A stretch of 64,000 nucleotides of DNA from Aquatica leii. Taxonomy: Eukaryota > Arthropoda > Insecta > Coleoptera > Lampyridae. A model generated the notes under the pieces. That model was not told where the DNA came from. It made no database searches and saw only the letters and a program-made list of their open reading frames with translations. The translations under genes were made by a program, and so were the position numbers. Numbering within the stretch: the stretch's first letter is position 1; each line of letters begins with the position of its first letter. The stretch lies in assembly GCA_035610365.1 (NCBI GenBank), contig CM069434.1, positions 98,320,806-98,384,805 of the forward strand, read 5' to 3'. Below are positions 1 through 11,960 of this stretch, piece after piece.

Positions 1-1679
1 CTTTAAATGGGCAGTAATTGCTGCAGGATCATGTCGTAACAATTGAGATAAGGTAGCAAATCCCTGAAAAAAAGATGACCATAAACCATTAGAGTATGCA
101 ACGTACATTGTGTTCTGTTAGCTCCAAAATGGACAGACTAGACCTCAGTTCCGTATTTGCACGAATAGTTTTCACTGAAGTCGTTGAGAACAACTAATTC
201 ATCTGCATTCAAGTTATTCAACAACGTTTTAGTAAATAGTTTTTGATGAAAAATTCTGAATTCATGAGTCATAAATGGAATTATTTCTTGTTTTAGTAAT
301 TTTATGGCTTCTTCTATAGTACATGTTATTTTATTTATCGATGTTATTTTTACAGTAATTGGTTTCTTGGTTTTTTCACTAATTCTTTCTTCCGACGAAA
401 CACCCATTTCATAAAATACATTTGATTTCTTAGATCGACGTGACTCAAGTTAATTTCGATTTCCTTATGTTTACAAAAATCACAGCTTTGAGAAAGACAT
501 TTTTTTAATCGATTATCACAGACTAGGCTTTTTTTAATTTTTTCTGAAGTATTTTCTGTAATTATTTTCATTCGATGAAGAACACTGACTAGAAGAGAAA
601 AATTTTCATGCGTAATACACGCACATGTATTACGTTGTGTTACTTGTGGTTTCACACAATAACGAGGACGATACTTTGCGAATGTAGAACATGACCATTT
701 ATATGTACTTTGAGCACAGAACTTAGCGTGCATATCAATAATATTGCAATTCATGTATGGTTTTGCAATTTTTTCACCATTTAACTTGACAAAACTTTTT
801 TTCCCAGGATCAATTTGACTATTATCCTCGAAAAAAGTTTTGATTTGCGTTTGAATAATTATTTGACCGGCTTTTGACTTTTTTATGTACTTTAAAGGCT
901 CTTGACTTTTGGGAACTCTTGAAGCGACTGATGGAATAATATCTTTCCTGACTCGCGACAACTGTCTATATTTTTTAACAATCTTATTAGTCAAAACGCG
1001 ACTCAAAGTCTGTTTCAACTTATTGCTTTTACTGTTTCTATACGCATCTCGTATTTGCTGAACAACAACCTCATTAAATATTATTTTTTTTCTAATATCA
1101 TTATCAACAAGTTTTCTTTTTAAAAATTTATCAACTGTAGATTTTGTAGAAGTAGAAGAAGATAAATTTTTTACTGATAATCTTTGCATTTTTTTTAAGA
1201 CTGCCAACTTTTTTCTTTAATTGCTCGTTTATTTTTTTTAGCTTGTCATTATCTCGATAACATTTTCGTAATTTTTTTTTAATTCCTTTTTTACCCTGCT
1301 TAGAGATATTTTTGTTACTAATGTTATTGTTATTGTTATTTATCTCGTTGTCGTTTTCTACCGGGGCATTGTTTTGGAGTTTTTTCTTGGTTCGTGATGA
1401 TTTTTGCCACGAATTTTGTAATTTGCGTCGCATTTGCTTTTCTTTTTCGGTTAGCTGGTCAATAGATTTTAGTTTATTATTACGTTTCCGCTGTTTATTT
1501 CTCTCTCGTTCTTTTTTACAATACTCTTCATAAGCCTTTGGGTCTTCTCTTATCTTCTGTCGACGTAACCTCTCTGCTTCTCTTTTTTTTTCTAATTTTT
1601 CATCCTGCTGAACTTTAGTAATTTTTTTATTCTGTTTTAATACACCTTTCTTATTTGTAGTCAGCTTATTTGAACACAA
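1..1679 (-). pseudogene. Uncharacterised insect repeat-family protein, DDE-like, 3' end outside the window
   Basis: Function unknown. I recognise the layout as a high-copy uncharacterised insect and cnidarian family that looks transposase-like. Three blocks read in order on the minus strand: a very basic, coiled-coil-prone N-terminus (1131-1679), a Cys-rich middle with 'CNIIDMHAKFC' and 'YRPRYC' (350-1207), and a conserved block ending 'DFSENYSCKYGTEV' (138-407) whose Asp could be the first acid of a DDE triad. The blocks lie in different frames, with shifts near 1200 and near 400. An in-frame TAG at 138-140 follows 'GTEV', and beyond it the family pattern continues as 'SVHFGANRTQCTLHT' and then 'RHDPAAITAHLK' to the window edge, the latter in another frame. 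A 'TTTTTTTCAG' before that last block could be a splice acceptor. The copy is degenerate. Family membership is fairly sure; the DDE role is inference. Confidence 0.6.
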
Positions 1680-1820
1680 ATTTTAAAGCCCAGGTATATT
1701 TTACAATCTTGTCCGGAGTATTGGAGCCATTTTTGATAATACTAGAACAATTAAAAATGATAATAAATTAAAATATTAAGGAAATATGAATTTAAATGTT
1801 ATTTATTATTTTTACCATAG

Positions 1821-2151
1821 TACTGACATCCACGGTACTGACATTTAAATGTATAATTAACCTAACCTAATTTCCTGCACACAATTAAAATGATTGTGCA
1901 AATAATTTCGATTTTACACGTAAAATTGAATTAATATTCAGTATAATTAATCTAAACATTGTACTATCACGCGTAAACTTCAATACCATGGTACTGACAT
2001 GTAATTTTATGACTTACCTTTTTGAAAACAAAACAACTTATGTCTGTCATAACAAAGGGACTAAAAGAAAACTCACAGTTGTGAATAGTACACAAAAAGT
2101 CCTTCTTTAAAATGCCACCAGAGCCAATCAGACATGCCACGGTACTGACAT
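1821..2151. promoter_or_regulatory. Four spaced copies of CCACGGTACTGACAT
   Basis: Near-identical copies lie at about 1821-1829 (partial), 1830-1844, 1986-2000 and 2137-2151, all in the same orientation. They sit 140-470 bases beyond the 5' end of the minus-strand gene at 1-1679, which is its upstream side. The spacing is irregular, unlike a simple tandem array. They could be protein-binding sites of the element's promoter or subterminal transposase sites; both are inference. Confidence 0.45.
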
Positions 2152-4036
2152 TTTGGGTATATTTTTGTGTTATTTATAGTCCATGAATACTTATGCTTCA
2201 ATATACAATGTCGAAGGTAAAATACTATTAAATCTATTATATTTATAGTTTTCTAATGAAAACAAATCATCTTTAATAATAAATAAAGTACTAGACATAA
2301 AAAATCACAGCTATCTGAAAATCACCCATATAAAAAGCTTAGCTTTAAAATTTATGAAATCATTATAGTTTAAAAAGGCTGCAATACTAAGTTTACCATG
2401 TACGCTTTAGAAACCAGTTGATAAGATAGCAGGCATTGATCCCACGGTGTCAAAAAAACAAAAAGTTGTTGAAGGATCAAGGTTTTCATTCACTGCTTCA
2501 GTTTTTCAAAAAAATTGTAAAAATTTTATTTAATTTTGTTTCGAAAAAAATTGTTAAGTGGCTAATAACTGTATGGTTCTACATATGTTTATAATCACAT
2601 TCTTAAAATATTTATGTACTTTTTTTTAAATTTTGCTTATAAAATTAATTAAGAAAACACTTTTTAGATATTGCAAAATAAAAAATAATTAATGTATTTG
2701 TTTAAGATCATTTATTTAAACACTTGATTTGATTAATGTTTAATTCTATTGCATACTAAATGCAATAATTAATTTAAAAATTATTTTGTATACTGCAAAT
2801 CTGTCAACATTACTTCACATTTAAAACTACCAAAAAATTAAAAACAATTAAAATGATTAGTTTATTATTTATAAAACATCAATATTTGTAAACATTTTAC
2901 TTTTTTGCTAATAAAATAAGAACAAATTGAACAGTTCATTTTTGTAAATGATTGTAAACCTTGTTAAGAATTTAATTATTATATGTTTCGTGCACCGCAA
3001 AAGGTTAATAGAAGTATATAAATCTATAAAACGGTAATTAATTATACTTCCAGTTGTTTTTTTAAACATCTACAACTATCTACTGTAAATAAAAAAGGTT
3101 TTATTCTTAATTAATGATGAATAATTCATTACACTTTCGAACGTCGTTGATGCACATGATTGTAAATTTTATGAAATCCTTGACTAATTGAAATTGTGCA
3201 ATTTACAAACATTCACTACCTAAATTAAATTATTTAAGTTTAATTTAATTTTTCATTTAGTACTAAGTTTATGGTGTTTAAAAATTAAAAATTTACACAA
3301 AATTTTAAATATTATTGTTAGTGCTTGTTTAACTAAATAAAATTTGTACTGAAAATTTTTTGATATTTGTTTAATATATGTTAATAAATTAATAAATTTT
3401 GTACTGCATTATATTCAAAATAATAAGTAATTGCTTAGTATAATTATGTGTTTAATTGCAAATAAAAATTTAAATAATCCTATCATATAAATAGAGAAAA
3501 TTGTATGTTAACTTATACAAATTTTAGATGCAAGGAGATACAATTTTACAACATTTACAAAATTTATTTTATTTTATTGTGTTAATTTATCTTTATTTAA
3601 AAACGAAAATACACGTTTAGTTCTTTACATTAAATATTAAAACGTGTCATTTGTTTTCGAAAAACCATAACAACCTGTTTAGTTTCTTTTGCTAATCAAA
3701 TATTAAAAAGTTTTTCATCCAATCAAGAAATAAAGAAAAATCTTTGTTTCTCATAGAAAACCAAAACATAGTTTTAGGAATTACTTTGAGATTAAATTGT
3801 TGCTCGATATTGTGACTTTTGTTGTAACATTTATTTTATTTGCAATTCGTTCATGCATGTGCATTGCTATTTGTGTTTTTTTTTTCATTTCTTTGTTACG
3901 TTACACAAATTATTTAGTTTCTTTAATTGTTTTGAGATGCACTTTGTTCGTCAAAACAACCGACTCTTTATGATTATTTTCCCCTTCGTTTGTTTTACTT
4001 TTAGATTAAGAAATATATCATTATATGTTGTTAGAA
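2152..4036. other. AT-rich stretch, no gene seen
   Basis: Very AT-rich with many short A and T runs. No open frame with protein-like composition, no terminal repeats and no RNA gene were recognised. Confidence 0.5.
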
Positions 4037-4290
4037 CGTTTATTCTCTGCTGAACTTACCTTACGTCAAGAAAAATGTAATTTCTGCTTACTTGAATTAA
4101 AGAGATAATATTCCTACTCCATCGAACGTCACTGATGTCAGACAATTTATTGGTACGACTAGTTAGTGTCGTAGCTTTATTCCTAATTTTTCTTCTCACA
4201 TTCATTTCCTCTACTAAGGAACAGTTACAGCTATCTGCATCTTTTTCTGTCTTCTAATTGAGCTGAAAGCCTGTTCTTTTTGATATTGCC
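4037..4290 (+). pseudogene. Ty3/gypsy reverse transcriptase thumb fragment
   Basis: Two adjoining frames spell the end of a gypsy RT palm and thumb: 'LTLRQEKCNFCLLELK' at about 4052-4100, then from 4110 'PTPSNVTDVRQFIGTTS', a stop, and 'CRSFIPNFSSHIH'. The second part is the usual link between RT and RNase H. Residues expected between the two parts (a GHVIS-like segment) are missing, and several stops follow. No LTR, gag or integrase lies beside it, so this is an isolated scrap next to the Harbinger exon at 4476. Confidence 0.65.
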
Positions 4291-4475
4291 CAGATGTAAT
4301 TTGTCCCTCGCAACTCTAACCAGTCTATTCCGTTCTATTATTACAATTTGCGCATACTATTCCGTTTTTCGCTCAAGTTTCCATTCTTCTATGTTTTCTA
4401 CTATGCACGTTTTTCTTATATTTTTACTTCTCAATGCTATCCAATATTGTCTTGCTAGCAATCTTCTCGCTTTAG

Positions 4476-6525
4476 CAGTGTCAGGCTAGGTTTCTGTTGG
4501 AGTATAGGTGCGACGCAGGATTTAGAAACTTTTTCCAGATGACAAATACATCCTTTGAATTTTTGCTCACCAACATAAGGCCAAAGATCAGCAAAAAAAA
4601 CACTACATTTAGATCAGCCATTCCAGCTTCTGAACGTTTAGCTGTAACATTACGATTTTTCGCTAGTGGAGATTCGTGCCATTCTCTTATGTACACATTC
4701 AAGATCTCTAAGCAGACTATTTCAGAAACTGTTCCTAAATTGTGTGACGCACTAATCAAAACACTTCAAGATTACATTAAGGTAAGTGAAATACACAAAA
4801 CTAAAGGATAACGTTTCTTTGGTTTTATTATAAAAAAGTAAACACAATTAACATATCTACTTGTGAGGAGATATTGAGATTAGGAGGCATGGCACTGACA
4901 AACATGGATGAAACGCCGGAAAACATAAGCTTGATATTGATCAATATAAAAGTTATTTAAAAACAGTTAAAATGTTTTTTATTTATCTAGTACTCTTGGC
5001 CAGCTAGATTGCTCAAATACCTTTTCACAAGTAAATTTATTATAAACAAATATTAATCTAACGAACAAAGAATTCCCTCGTAATCGATGTCAGCCCCAGA
5101 GCCTACTTCAACCTCCCTGTGCTGTGAATCTGAAGAACTTGCCCGTTCATCCCCATATGATTGTTCAGATTGCACACTTGGAGACGTTGAATATACGTAA
5201 GTGGTACCTCCCAAAAGTTTAGTTGAAGCAGGTATAGGCGGTGACGGCGAGCAGTATGGCGGGAACTGAGGTGGGATATTTAGTGGAAGATTCGTATTGT
5301 ATATTACAGTCGGATTGTGATAAAAAAGTGGAGGTGGTGGATTGTCAAAGCGCCCCATTTCTGCTTCAAATAAAATACTGTATATTGCATTCTGAACAGC
5401 AAATTTTGCATGCGGTGAAGATAATTTTCTCATTTTCATGGCCACCTGCTCACCAAATGCAGAGAACTCATCCCGATCCTGCATTTTCCGCGATTGTATC
5501 GATTTCATTAGGTTAATGGCCTCGTTTACAACAGGCATATTCTGCTGACGTCCCCTGGATGTATGGCCCTTGGGTAAGGACCGAGCGGTGGTGCCAACTT
5601 GTGCCCCTTGGGTGAGAATCGCCGGGCGATTTGTACCCACTTGATCTTCTTTTAGCTCTTTAGTTGCCTCTTTATTTTTGATATCGACCGTGCCATTATC
5701 CTGAAAACAATAACTTTGTTACAGATGCCAGAATTAGCGGAAGAGTGGAAAGTAATACCTAAACAGTATTTTCCACATTGTTTAGGCTCTATGGACGACA
5801 AACACATTACTTTACAAGCTCTTATTAATTCTGGGTCAGAATTCTATAACTACAAATCATTTTTTAGTATCGTCTTGTTTGCCGTCGTAGACGCAAATTA
5901 TAACTTCATTTACGCTAACAAGGGTTGTCCGGGACGCATATCGGATGGGGGTGTTTTTAATGACACAACTTTCAGGAAACGTCTAGAAGATAACACAATG
6001 TCTATTCCCCCATCAAATGCACTGTCAGGAAGAAATATGGCAGTACCATACGTGTTTTTGAATGATGAAGCTTTTCCTTTATCAGTAAACATAATGAAAC
6101 CATTTTCTGAAACGCATTAGAAGGGATCTCAAAATAGAATTTTTAACTATCGCTTGAGTAGGGGCCGCAGAGTAGTGGAAAATGTTTTCGGGATTTTATC
6201 TTTTGTTTTTCGTGTACTTCGAAAACCAATGTTATTAGAGCCAGGAACAGCAGTGAAAGTAACATTAAGTCTACTTTACTTACATAATTACCTAAGAAAG
6301 ACATCTCTATCTGTCTATAATCCCCCAGGAACTTTTTATTCTGAATGCAACGACAGTGGACGCGTTAGTCCGAGACTATGGAGACAAGACAATTGCTTAT
6401 CCCAATTGCAAAATATGCCTCGAGTTGCACGAAGAAGTGCAGCGGCTGCTGAAAAAGCGAGGACTGAATTTGCGGAATATTTCTTAACCCCAAATGGAGC
6501 AGTAAATTTTCAATACGAACAATAA
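4476..6525 (+). pseudogene. PIF/Harbinger transposase (HARBI1-like), one intron, one internal stop
   Basis: Exon 1 (about 4476-4781) carries the helical N-terminal domain ('NTSFEFLLTNIRPKISKK', 'ASERLAVTLRFFASGDS') and ends at a GTAAGT donor. Exon 2 starts at 5725 after TTGTTACAG and holds the DDE nuclease: the first Asp in 'GSMDDKH', the second in 'GRISDGGVF', and the Glu in 'VVENVFGI'. All three acids are present. A TAG at 6118-6120 interrupts the frame inside 'SETH*KGSQNRIFNYRLS', and a few residues before 'YFPHCLG' look deleted. The first residues of the protein are not found upstream, so the 5' end is truncated or decayed. The intron contains an antisense gene (5053-5702). Harbinger transposases cut and paste their element and usually need a DNA-binding partner. 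Terminal repeats were not resolved. Confidence 0.85.
5053..5702 (-). CDS. Harbinger accessory protein (BESS/Myb-SANT type), C-terminal exon
   Basis: This open exon lies wholly inside the transposase intron on the opposite strand. It begins after a good acceptor (TTATTGTTTTCAG, reading down to 5703), only about 22 bases from the transposase acceptor on the other strand, and runs without a stop to 5053. No ATG is needed because the exon continues from upstream. The centre matches a BESS-like motif ('DEFSAFGEQVAMKMRKL' and following helix), and the rest is Pro/Ser-rich. In the Harbinger superfamily the second gene normally encodes a Myb/SANT- or MADF-type DNA-binding protein that brings the transposase to the nucleus and to the element ends. 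The upstream DNA-binding exon was not found, so the gene is partial. A related exon lies at 63499-63999. Confidence 0.6.
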
Positions 6526-6857
6526 TTTGAATAATATAATACAAATGTACAGGGTAATTAACCACGATGTGATTTGCTATATGTATAATAAATATGATGC
6601 TGAATTATCATCGTCTGATTTTTATTTAGGTACTTAACTTTATTGGGTTAGGTTAGGTATTTATTTAACAGGATTCAAAATTTTAACTACTTTGCATCCA
6701 AAAGCAATGACATTAAATTCCCTATACCGACATTAATCTGCCTAATTTTCATAATAACAAAATCTACTAGATCAAACCCATGGTTTACATAACGTTGGTA
6801 TAAAGTAGTCGCTACAAAGCCACCTTAATGTTCACAACTAATAGACAAGGAAATAAA
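6526..6857. other. Spacer after Harbinger, no gene seen
   Basis: No coding signal. A short GGTTAGGTTAGG at about 6648 resembles two units of the insect telomere repeat but is too short to mean anything. Confidence 0.4.
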
Positions 6858-7700
6858 CGTCATCTTCTGAAGTTTCGCTGAAGTCTGAAGCCTATAAGGA
6901 ACCGAAAATTGTTTTCTGGGTATTTTGGATCCCTCAGATTATTTTCGGTTCACTATTTTGAACTTTCAGTGAAACTCCAGAAAATGACGTTGATGCCCCA
7001 GTGTGGTGCACCAGGTACCCGTTAGAAAGTATCCGGTGCCAGATTGGATCTGAGCGACCCAAAAAAAACCCGCAACAATGTTCGGTTCTCTATAGGCTAG
7101 AAACTTCAGGGAAACTCCAGAGGATGACGTTGATGTCCGGATGCGGGGCACCAGGTACACGGGGGAAGATTGCCGATATCTGATTTGGAAAAAGCAACCC
7201 AAAAAAACCTTGGATGAGATGTCTAGAATCATTTGAGAGTGAATTTCATAAAAAGCTTCGGAGATGACGTTGCTCAGCCATCCTGATCAAGTTTTTTTTT
7301 GAAATTGCATTTGTGCAGTGGAAAATGCACCTTGAAGAATGCATTTTCATATAAAAAATTCATAACTTCGTTATAAACTTCTAGTATTTACTCAATTTAG
7401 GTTTACCGTGGTTTTCCAGGTCTCTGATCCCGAATATGACTTCCAAATTGGCTCACTGCCCATTTGCAGCTCAGGATGGCTGAGCAACGTCATCTCCGAA
7501 GCTTTTTCTGAAATTCACTCTCAACTGATTCTAGACATCTCATCCAAGGTTTTTTTGGGTTGCTTTTTCCAAATCAGATATCGGCAACCTTCCTCCGCGT
7601 ACCTGGTGCCCCGAATCCGGACATCAACGTCATCCTCTGGAGTTTCCCTAAAGTTTCTAGCCTATAGGTAACCGAACATCGTTGCGGTTTTTTTTAGGTC
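6858..7700. repeat. Foldback-like element with tandem 140-bp units
   Basis: Left arm 7056-7286 and right arm 7471-7700 are about 230 bp each and nearly perfect inverted copies, separated by about 185 bp. The left side also holds a direct repeat of roughly 140 bp (about 6940-7079 and 7080-7219), each unit with 'CTCCAG', 'GATGACGTTGATG' and 'CACCAGGTAC'. Part of the unit occurs a third time, inverted, at 6858-6912. This resembles foldback elements, whose arms are built from tandem units. No target duplication was identified, and the open frames inside look spurious. Confidence 0.75.
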
Positions 7701-10700
7701 ATCGACGTCACTCATTTTTAACCGGCTTCGTCTCGCGTACTAACTACAACTGCAGTAAAGACGTGATACCATGCGGCCTTTGCTGATCGGTTTTGCCGAT
7801 CGGCATAGTGCGGATGCGCCTTTAGATTTTGTGATGCATTTAGTTTTTTGAACAAATTTTGAAGTAGTTTAGCAAATAGTACGGCATCAGTAAAGCAGAG
7901 GAACATACATTTTTAACCGCTTATTTTGTAACTCCTTTTATAGCAAACTTTTTTTATGACTTTGTCTATAACAATATTAAATAATAATATGCTTCACAAA
8001 TTATTTTGTCAGATTTTATTGTTTGCAGATGTTTTGTTGAACCCATTCAGTCGTATTTGCATGCTATTTTAGGACTAGATGTTTTTTATGATCTTAATAG
8101 ATTTGTTGTAGCAATTGTGTAAAAGATTTATGACATCTTTTAATTAGACTTTTTCAAATGTTTCGATACGTAAATAAAACCGTAACGTATAGTAGGTGTT
8201 AGTTTTACGCTTTGGAGAGTGAGCCGTAGGTGCTGATTATAACATAATTAAAAGATCGTTAAAACGAAAAAAATATACACTACATATCTTGTTTACATCT
8301 GTCTAACACTGCAAAAAAATTGCAATACACAAATTTAACAGCGAATATATTTATTTTAAAGATAGCAGAAGTGACTTAAAACAACTAGAATAAAAAAAAA
8401 TAGATAAAAACTAAGGGTTTGTCAACAAATATCGCAGTACAGTTAATTATACAGTTTATAATACAAACCCTTTAAATAAGGCAACACCTCGTACATGTAA
8501 GCAATCAAATGGTTTAAAATTACATTCAACACAAAACCCGTAAAATTTCTACTCTGATACATATATACACAGTTACCACAAACTAATTGCTCAGTTTTTA
8601 TACGATTGATTAAAAAAACAAAATGCGCCAAGTTTCCCAAAATTAGTTAAGGTATCTCAACAGATATCAAAGTTGTCCAATTAATTTCTTTAAACAAACA
8701 CATCTGAAAACGCAATTTATTTACTCAACACTCGTGTAGATTATTTTAGATGCTTAAGATGCGGAAACCTTTGGACATGACCTTAACACACGTGTAGTTT
8801 TCTTGACGTTCAAATCGGAAGTGTTTTTAGTAACATATAAACCTGGGAAGTAGACACTAGCTGAAATAAAAGTCAGAAATTTAGGTATAGCTACAAACAG
8901 AACCTTAAAATTCAAACACAACCCAATCATAATAACACCCAGCTAAAAAAAACGTAAATAAAAGACGCTAGCTAGCAAAACAAGAAAAGGCAACGCAGTC
9001 CTATAGACATTACCGAAAGACAATACAAAGCAAACCAGAAAAAAAATATGCGTAAGAGAGAAGTTTAGACCTCAGTCAAAACCAACGCCATAAAACCCCA
9101 GCTCACAGATACAAAGTCCACCCTAAATATAAGTCCCGTAAAACCGGTCTGAAAAAGAACAAAAGTACTACTGTAATAAAAAATTACTCCGAGTAAAGAA
9201 CGTATAATAAAAAATGTAAAAATACATTTAATAAAAACAAAAATAATAATTTAACCACGGCAGCAATCGAAAGCACAGACCTCTGGGTGTGAGCTGAATG
9301 CAAGTAAATACACAGACGTGAACTCCTTTAATTTATTAACTATAACATAATACACTATTTACATTAAAGAAAATGAACAATATTTGAATTAAACATATTT
9401 GGAATAAAATATTAGGAATAAAATATTAGGGCGCTAACCACCTTTAAATTGGTGATGAATAAAAAGCGTAAAATCTTACATCTAATTATTAATTGATATT
9501 AAATGCAAAAATAGTAAACGGTTAATTTGTTATCGAGTATGAAACCCGAAAAGTGTTAATAACTGAATTTAATTGCTTGAATGTAAAAGGTATTATAATT
9601 CCAGTTGACTCACCATATGATATGACGTTATCGTATATCTTCTATTTTTAGCACATACTTTGTTGAAGTGATAAAATTCTTCTAAAGGAATGTAGATTTC
9701 CAAACACACCAGCAAGCATAAAACCAATGTATAAATCCAATGACGGAAAATCCAGTAATTAAAAGACAAAACCAAAATAAAAGATCCAGTAAAAACCGAA
9801 ATAAACGAAAAGATCCAGTAAAAGAAAAGACCCAGTAAAAAAACCCTAAATATAAATAATTAGAATGGTTTTTTGAATGACATGCTGTACTCACGTTACA
9901 CTTAGCAACCGCCTTGAAACAAATTCTTTTGTCTAAATATTGCGTAACATTGCGAAATCACAACAATTAGATGGAATGTAGAAAAATTAAATTGCATGGG
10001 TTTTTACGCCATAATCAAGAAAATTTGTCTTCCCCGCATCACTACGACACGCACGGCCAAGCGTGGCCCAAACGGAAGTGCCAGCTTAAGCTAATACTCA
10101 AGTCGAGTTGAAACAACGCGACGTTGCCAAACTGAATAAATTTACGTGCAATATTAGTTGCAAAAAATAACGAATGTAAAACTGAATTTTAATGTAATGA
10201 ACTCTAACGGGACGTTACACTACAAGGAAACAGGAAATGAACGACACCCAAACCCATAAAACTAAAAAAATATCCCAGGATTTCTATCACACCATAAGGT
10301 TTCCTTGATGAAGTGCCGGGTAATTGTATCCCACGCGCTGGTTAAAAAAAATTAATCACGCTTGCCAGACTCTATCAAATCTACCATACATATCCCGAAA
10401 AGTATTATGCTTAATTCTGAGCTTAAGACTAGCGCATCAAAGACAACCTACTCTTCCAAACACGTAACCGTTGAGTTCCCACAACAAACACCGCCTATTC
10501 ATAGTGACAAATCAAAAAAAGAAAAAGAAGCATGAAAACAGAAGGAATAAAAGAGCAGCATGTTGTTGTACCGCTTGACTACTTTTCTCTACATATCCAA
10601 ACTTAAACCCTACTGCCCAACAAACTGCCCTAAATGCAGTAAAAAGCAGTAAAAAAAAACAAATAAACGTCAATGCATAGAAAGAAAACTCATTTAAACT

Positions 10701-11129
10701 GGGCTTAAGTAGAGCTATTGTGTTATTTAGTCGCTCAAAGACGGTGTAATGATCATTTTCAAAAATAAAACCAAAACCAGAATAATAACTTGCAACGGGT
10801 AGCTTTTTATAGGCAAACGAATTAAAGGCTCCAAATATAATAAATTCAAAAATTGAAATTAAAATTTTAAGGGATCCTGACAAGACCACTAAACCATAAC
10901 TAAAACTAACGAAGGAATATTACCAATAGCTAATCTGGTTACAGTCGACAAAAAGTCTTATTTCTGTAAGTAAAGAAATTACCTAACAATCCGATTAGTC
11001 ACAATATCTCAAACCAATGACTAGAGTGACAACAAAAAACAAAGACGGACATTATATTTGCCAAACAATTAATCAGCTAAGCTAAAAGAACCAGACAGAA
11101 AGTAACCCAAATCGAAAACAAAATTAATA
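7701..11129. other. Unassigned AT-rich DNA with small repeats
   Basis: No gene recognised. Small features: a GATCGG/CCGATC hairpin at 7785-7803, a 14-bp duplication (GGAATAAAATATTA) near 9400-9430, and repeats of GATCCAGTAAAA or GACCCAGTAAAA at about 9780-9838. A less AT-rich patch lies near 10025-10130. Part of this stretch could be the decayed LTR of the gypsy fragment at 11130-11960, but no matching partner was found. Confidence 0.35.
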
Positions 11130-11960
11130 GTTTCAAAAAACGTCGTTTACTTTGATCTGGTTTAAAATCCTTAGCAGGCCAGATACCTATCGATCGAGTA
11201 GTGGTGACTAAATCATACGTCCAAGTAGATTAAACTTTCTAATAATAAAAAGACCCAGAAACTTAAGTGCTAACTTAGGATTAAAATGCTTAGTGGCGTC
11301 AGCAAGCGTATAGTTACGTCGCCATACCGAGTTTTCAATCATATACCAAACATTTCGACTACAAAGGTTATATCTATTTTGCGTTTTAGTGTCCTCCTTA
11401 GAGAGCTGTTTAAAAATATGCATACGAATAGCTTTACATTGAGACACTTAACCAGAAACCTTAAGTTCCAAAATAAAAACATTAGAAGAAGATGGGCAAA
11501 AAAATTTCCTGAAAGAACGCGTTCATGTCCTAAAAGTGGAAAAAAATAATTACAGTCAATGACTTTGAGTTTTGCAGTGCGAATAGCGCAGCTGATTTTT
11601 GAAACCTTTACATCCCCAATGCCGATGATTTCCTTTGGCATTTGGGAAAATCATGGTTTTTAAGACACAGAGTTTAGCAAATTTTTTACTACAAAATTAG
11701 GCACTATTGTTTGTAATAAGACTCAGGAGCACTAAAAAAAAGAAAGGTCGAGACAAAGAACCTACAATGACACAGGAAAAGACTTGCCGACAGTGTGATT
11801 GATGGGTTAGTACGAGGAGCGAATATTCCAGGCGGAGCAACATGTTCCACCTTATGCGCAGCACACAGACGACAACGATAAATATATCGACCGAGATTTG
11901 CACGCAAACAGAGTCAATAGCAATGTTATAAAAGTCTAGTCGTGGTTTTTAAAACATTAC
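11130..11960 (-). pseudogene. Ty3/gypsy integrase fragment
   Basis: Minus-strand pieces appear in order in different frames. A zinc-binding segment with 'RCRLCAAHKVEHVAPPG' is at about 11820-11907. A core scrap with 'VGSLSRP' lies at about 11740-11770. The end of the core reads 'AIRTAKLKVI' and 'HERVLSG' at about 11510-11590. The C-terminal domain reads 'VWRRNYTLADATKHFN' and 'PKLALKFLG' at 11230-11340, followed by 'DFKPDQSK' near 11150. Most of the catalytic core is deleted and no RT accompanies it. The C-terminal domain resembles that of the gypsy element at 46.6-55 kb, so both may belong to one clade. Confidence 0.7.

Noticed and set aside
1858..1872. TAACCTAACCTAA as insect telomeric repeat
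   Set aside because: Only two units, also seen once near 6648; far too short for telomeric sequence.
6966..7671. Three open frames within the foldback region
   Set aside because: They mirror each other across the inverted arms and reflect repeat structure, not protein.
10512..10889. 125-residue hydrophobic frame on the minus strand
   Set aside because: Ends in a run of Phe and has no family motif; it is a low-complexity frame in AT-rich DNA.
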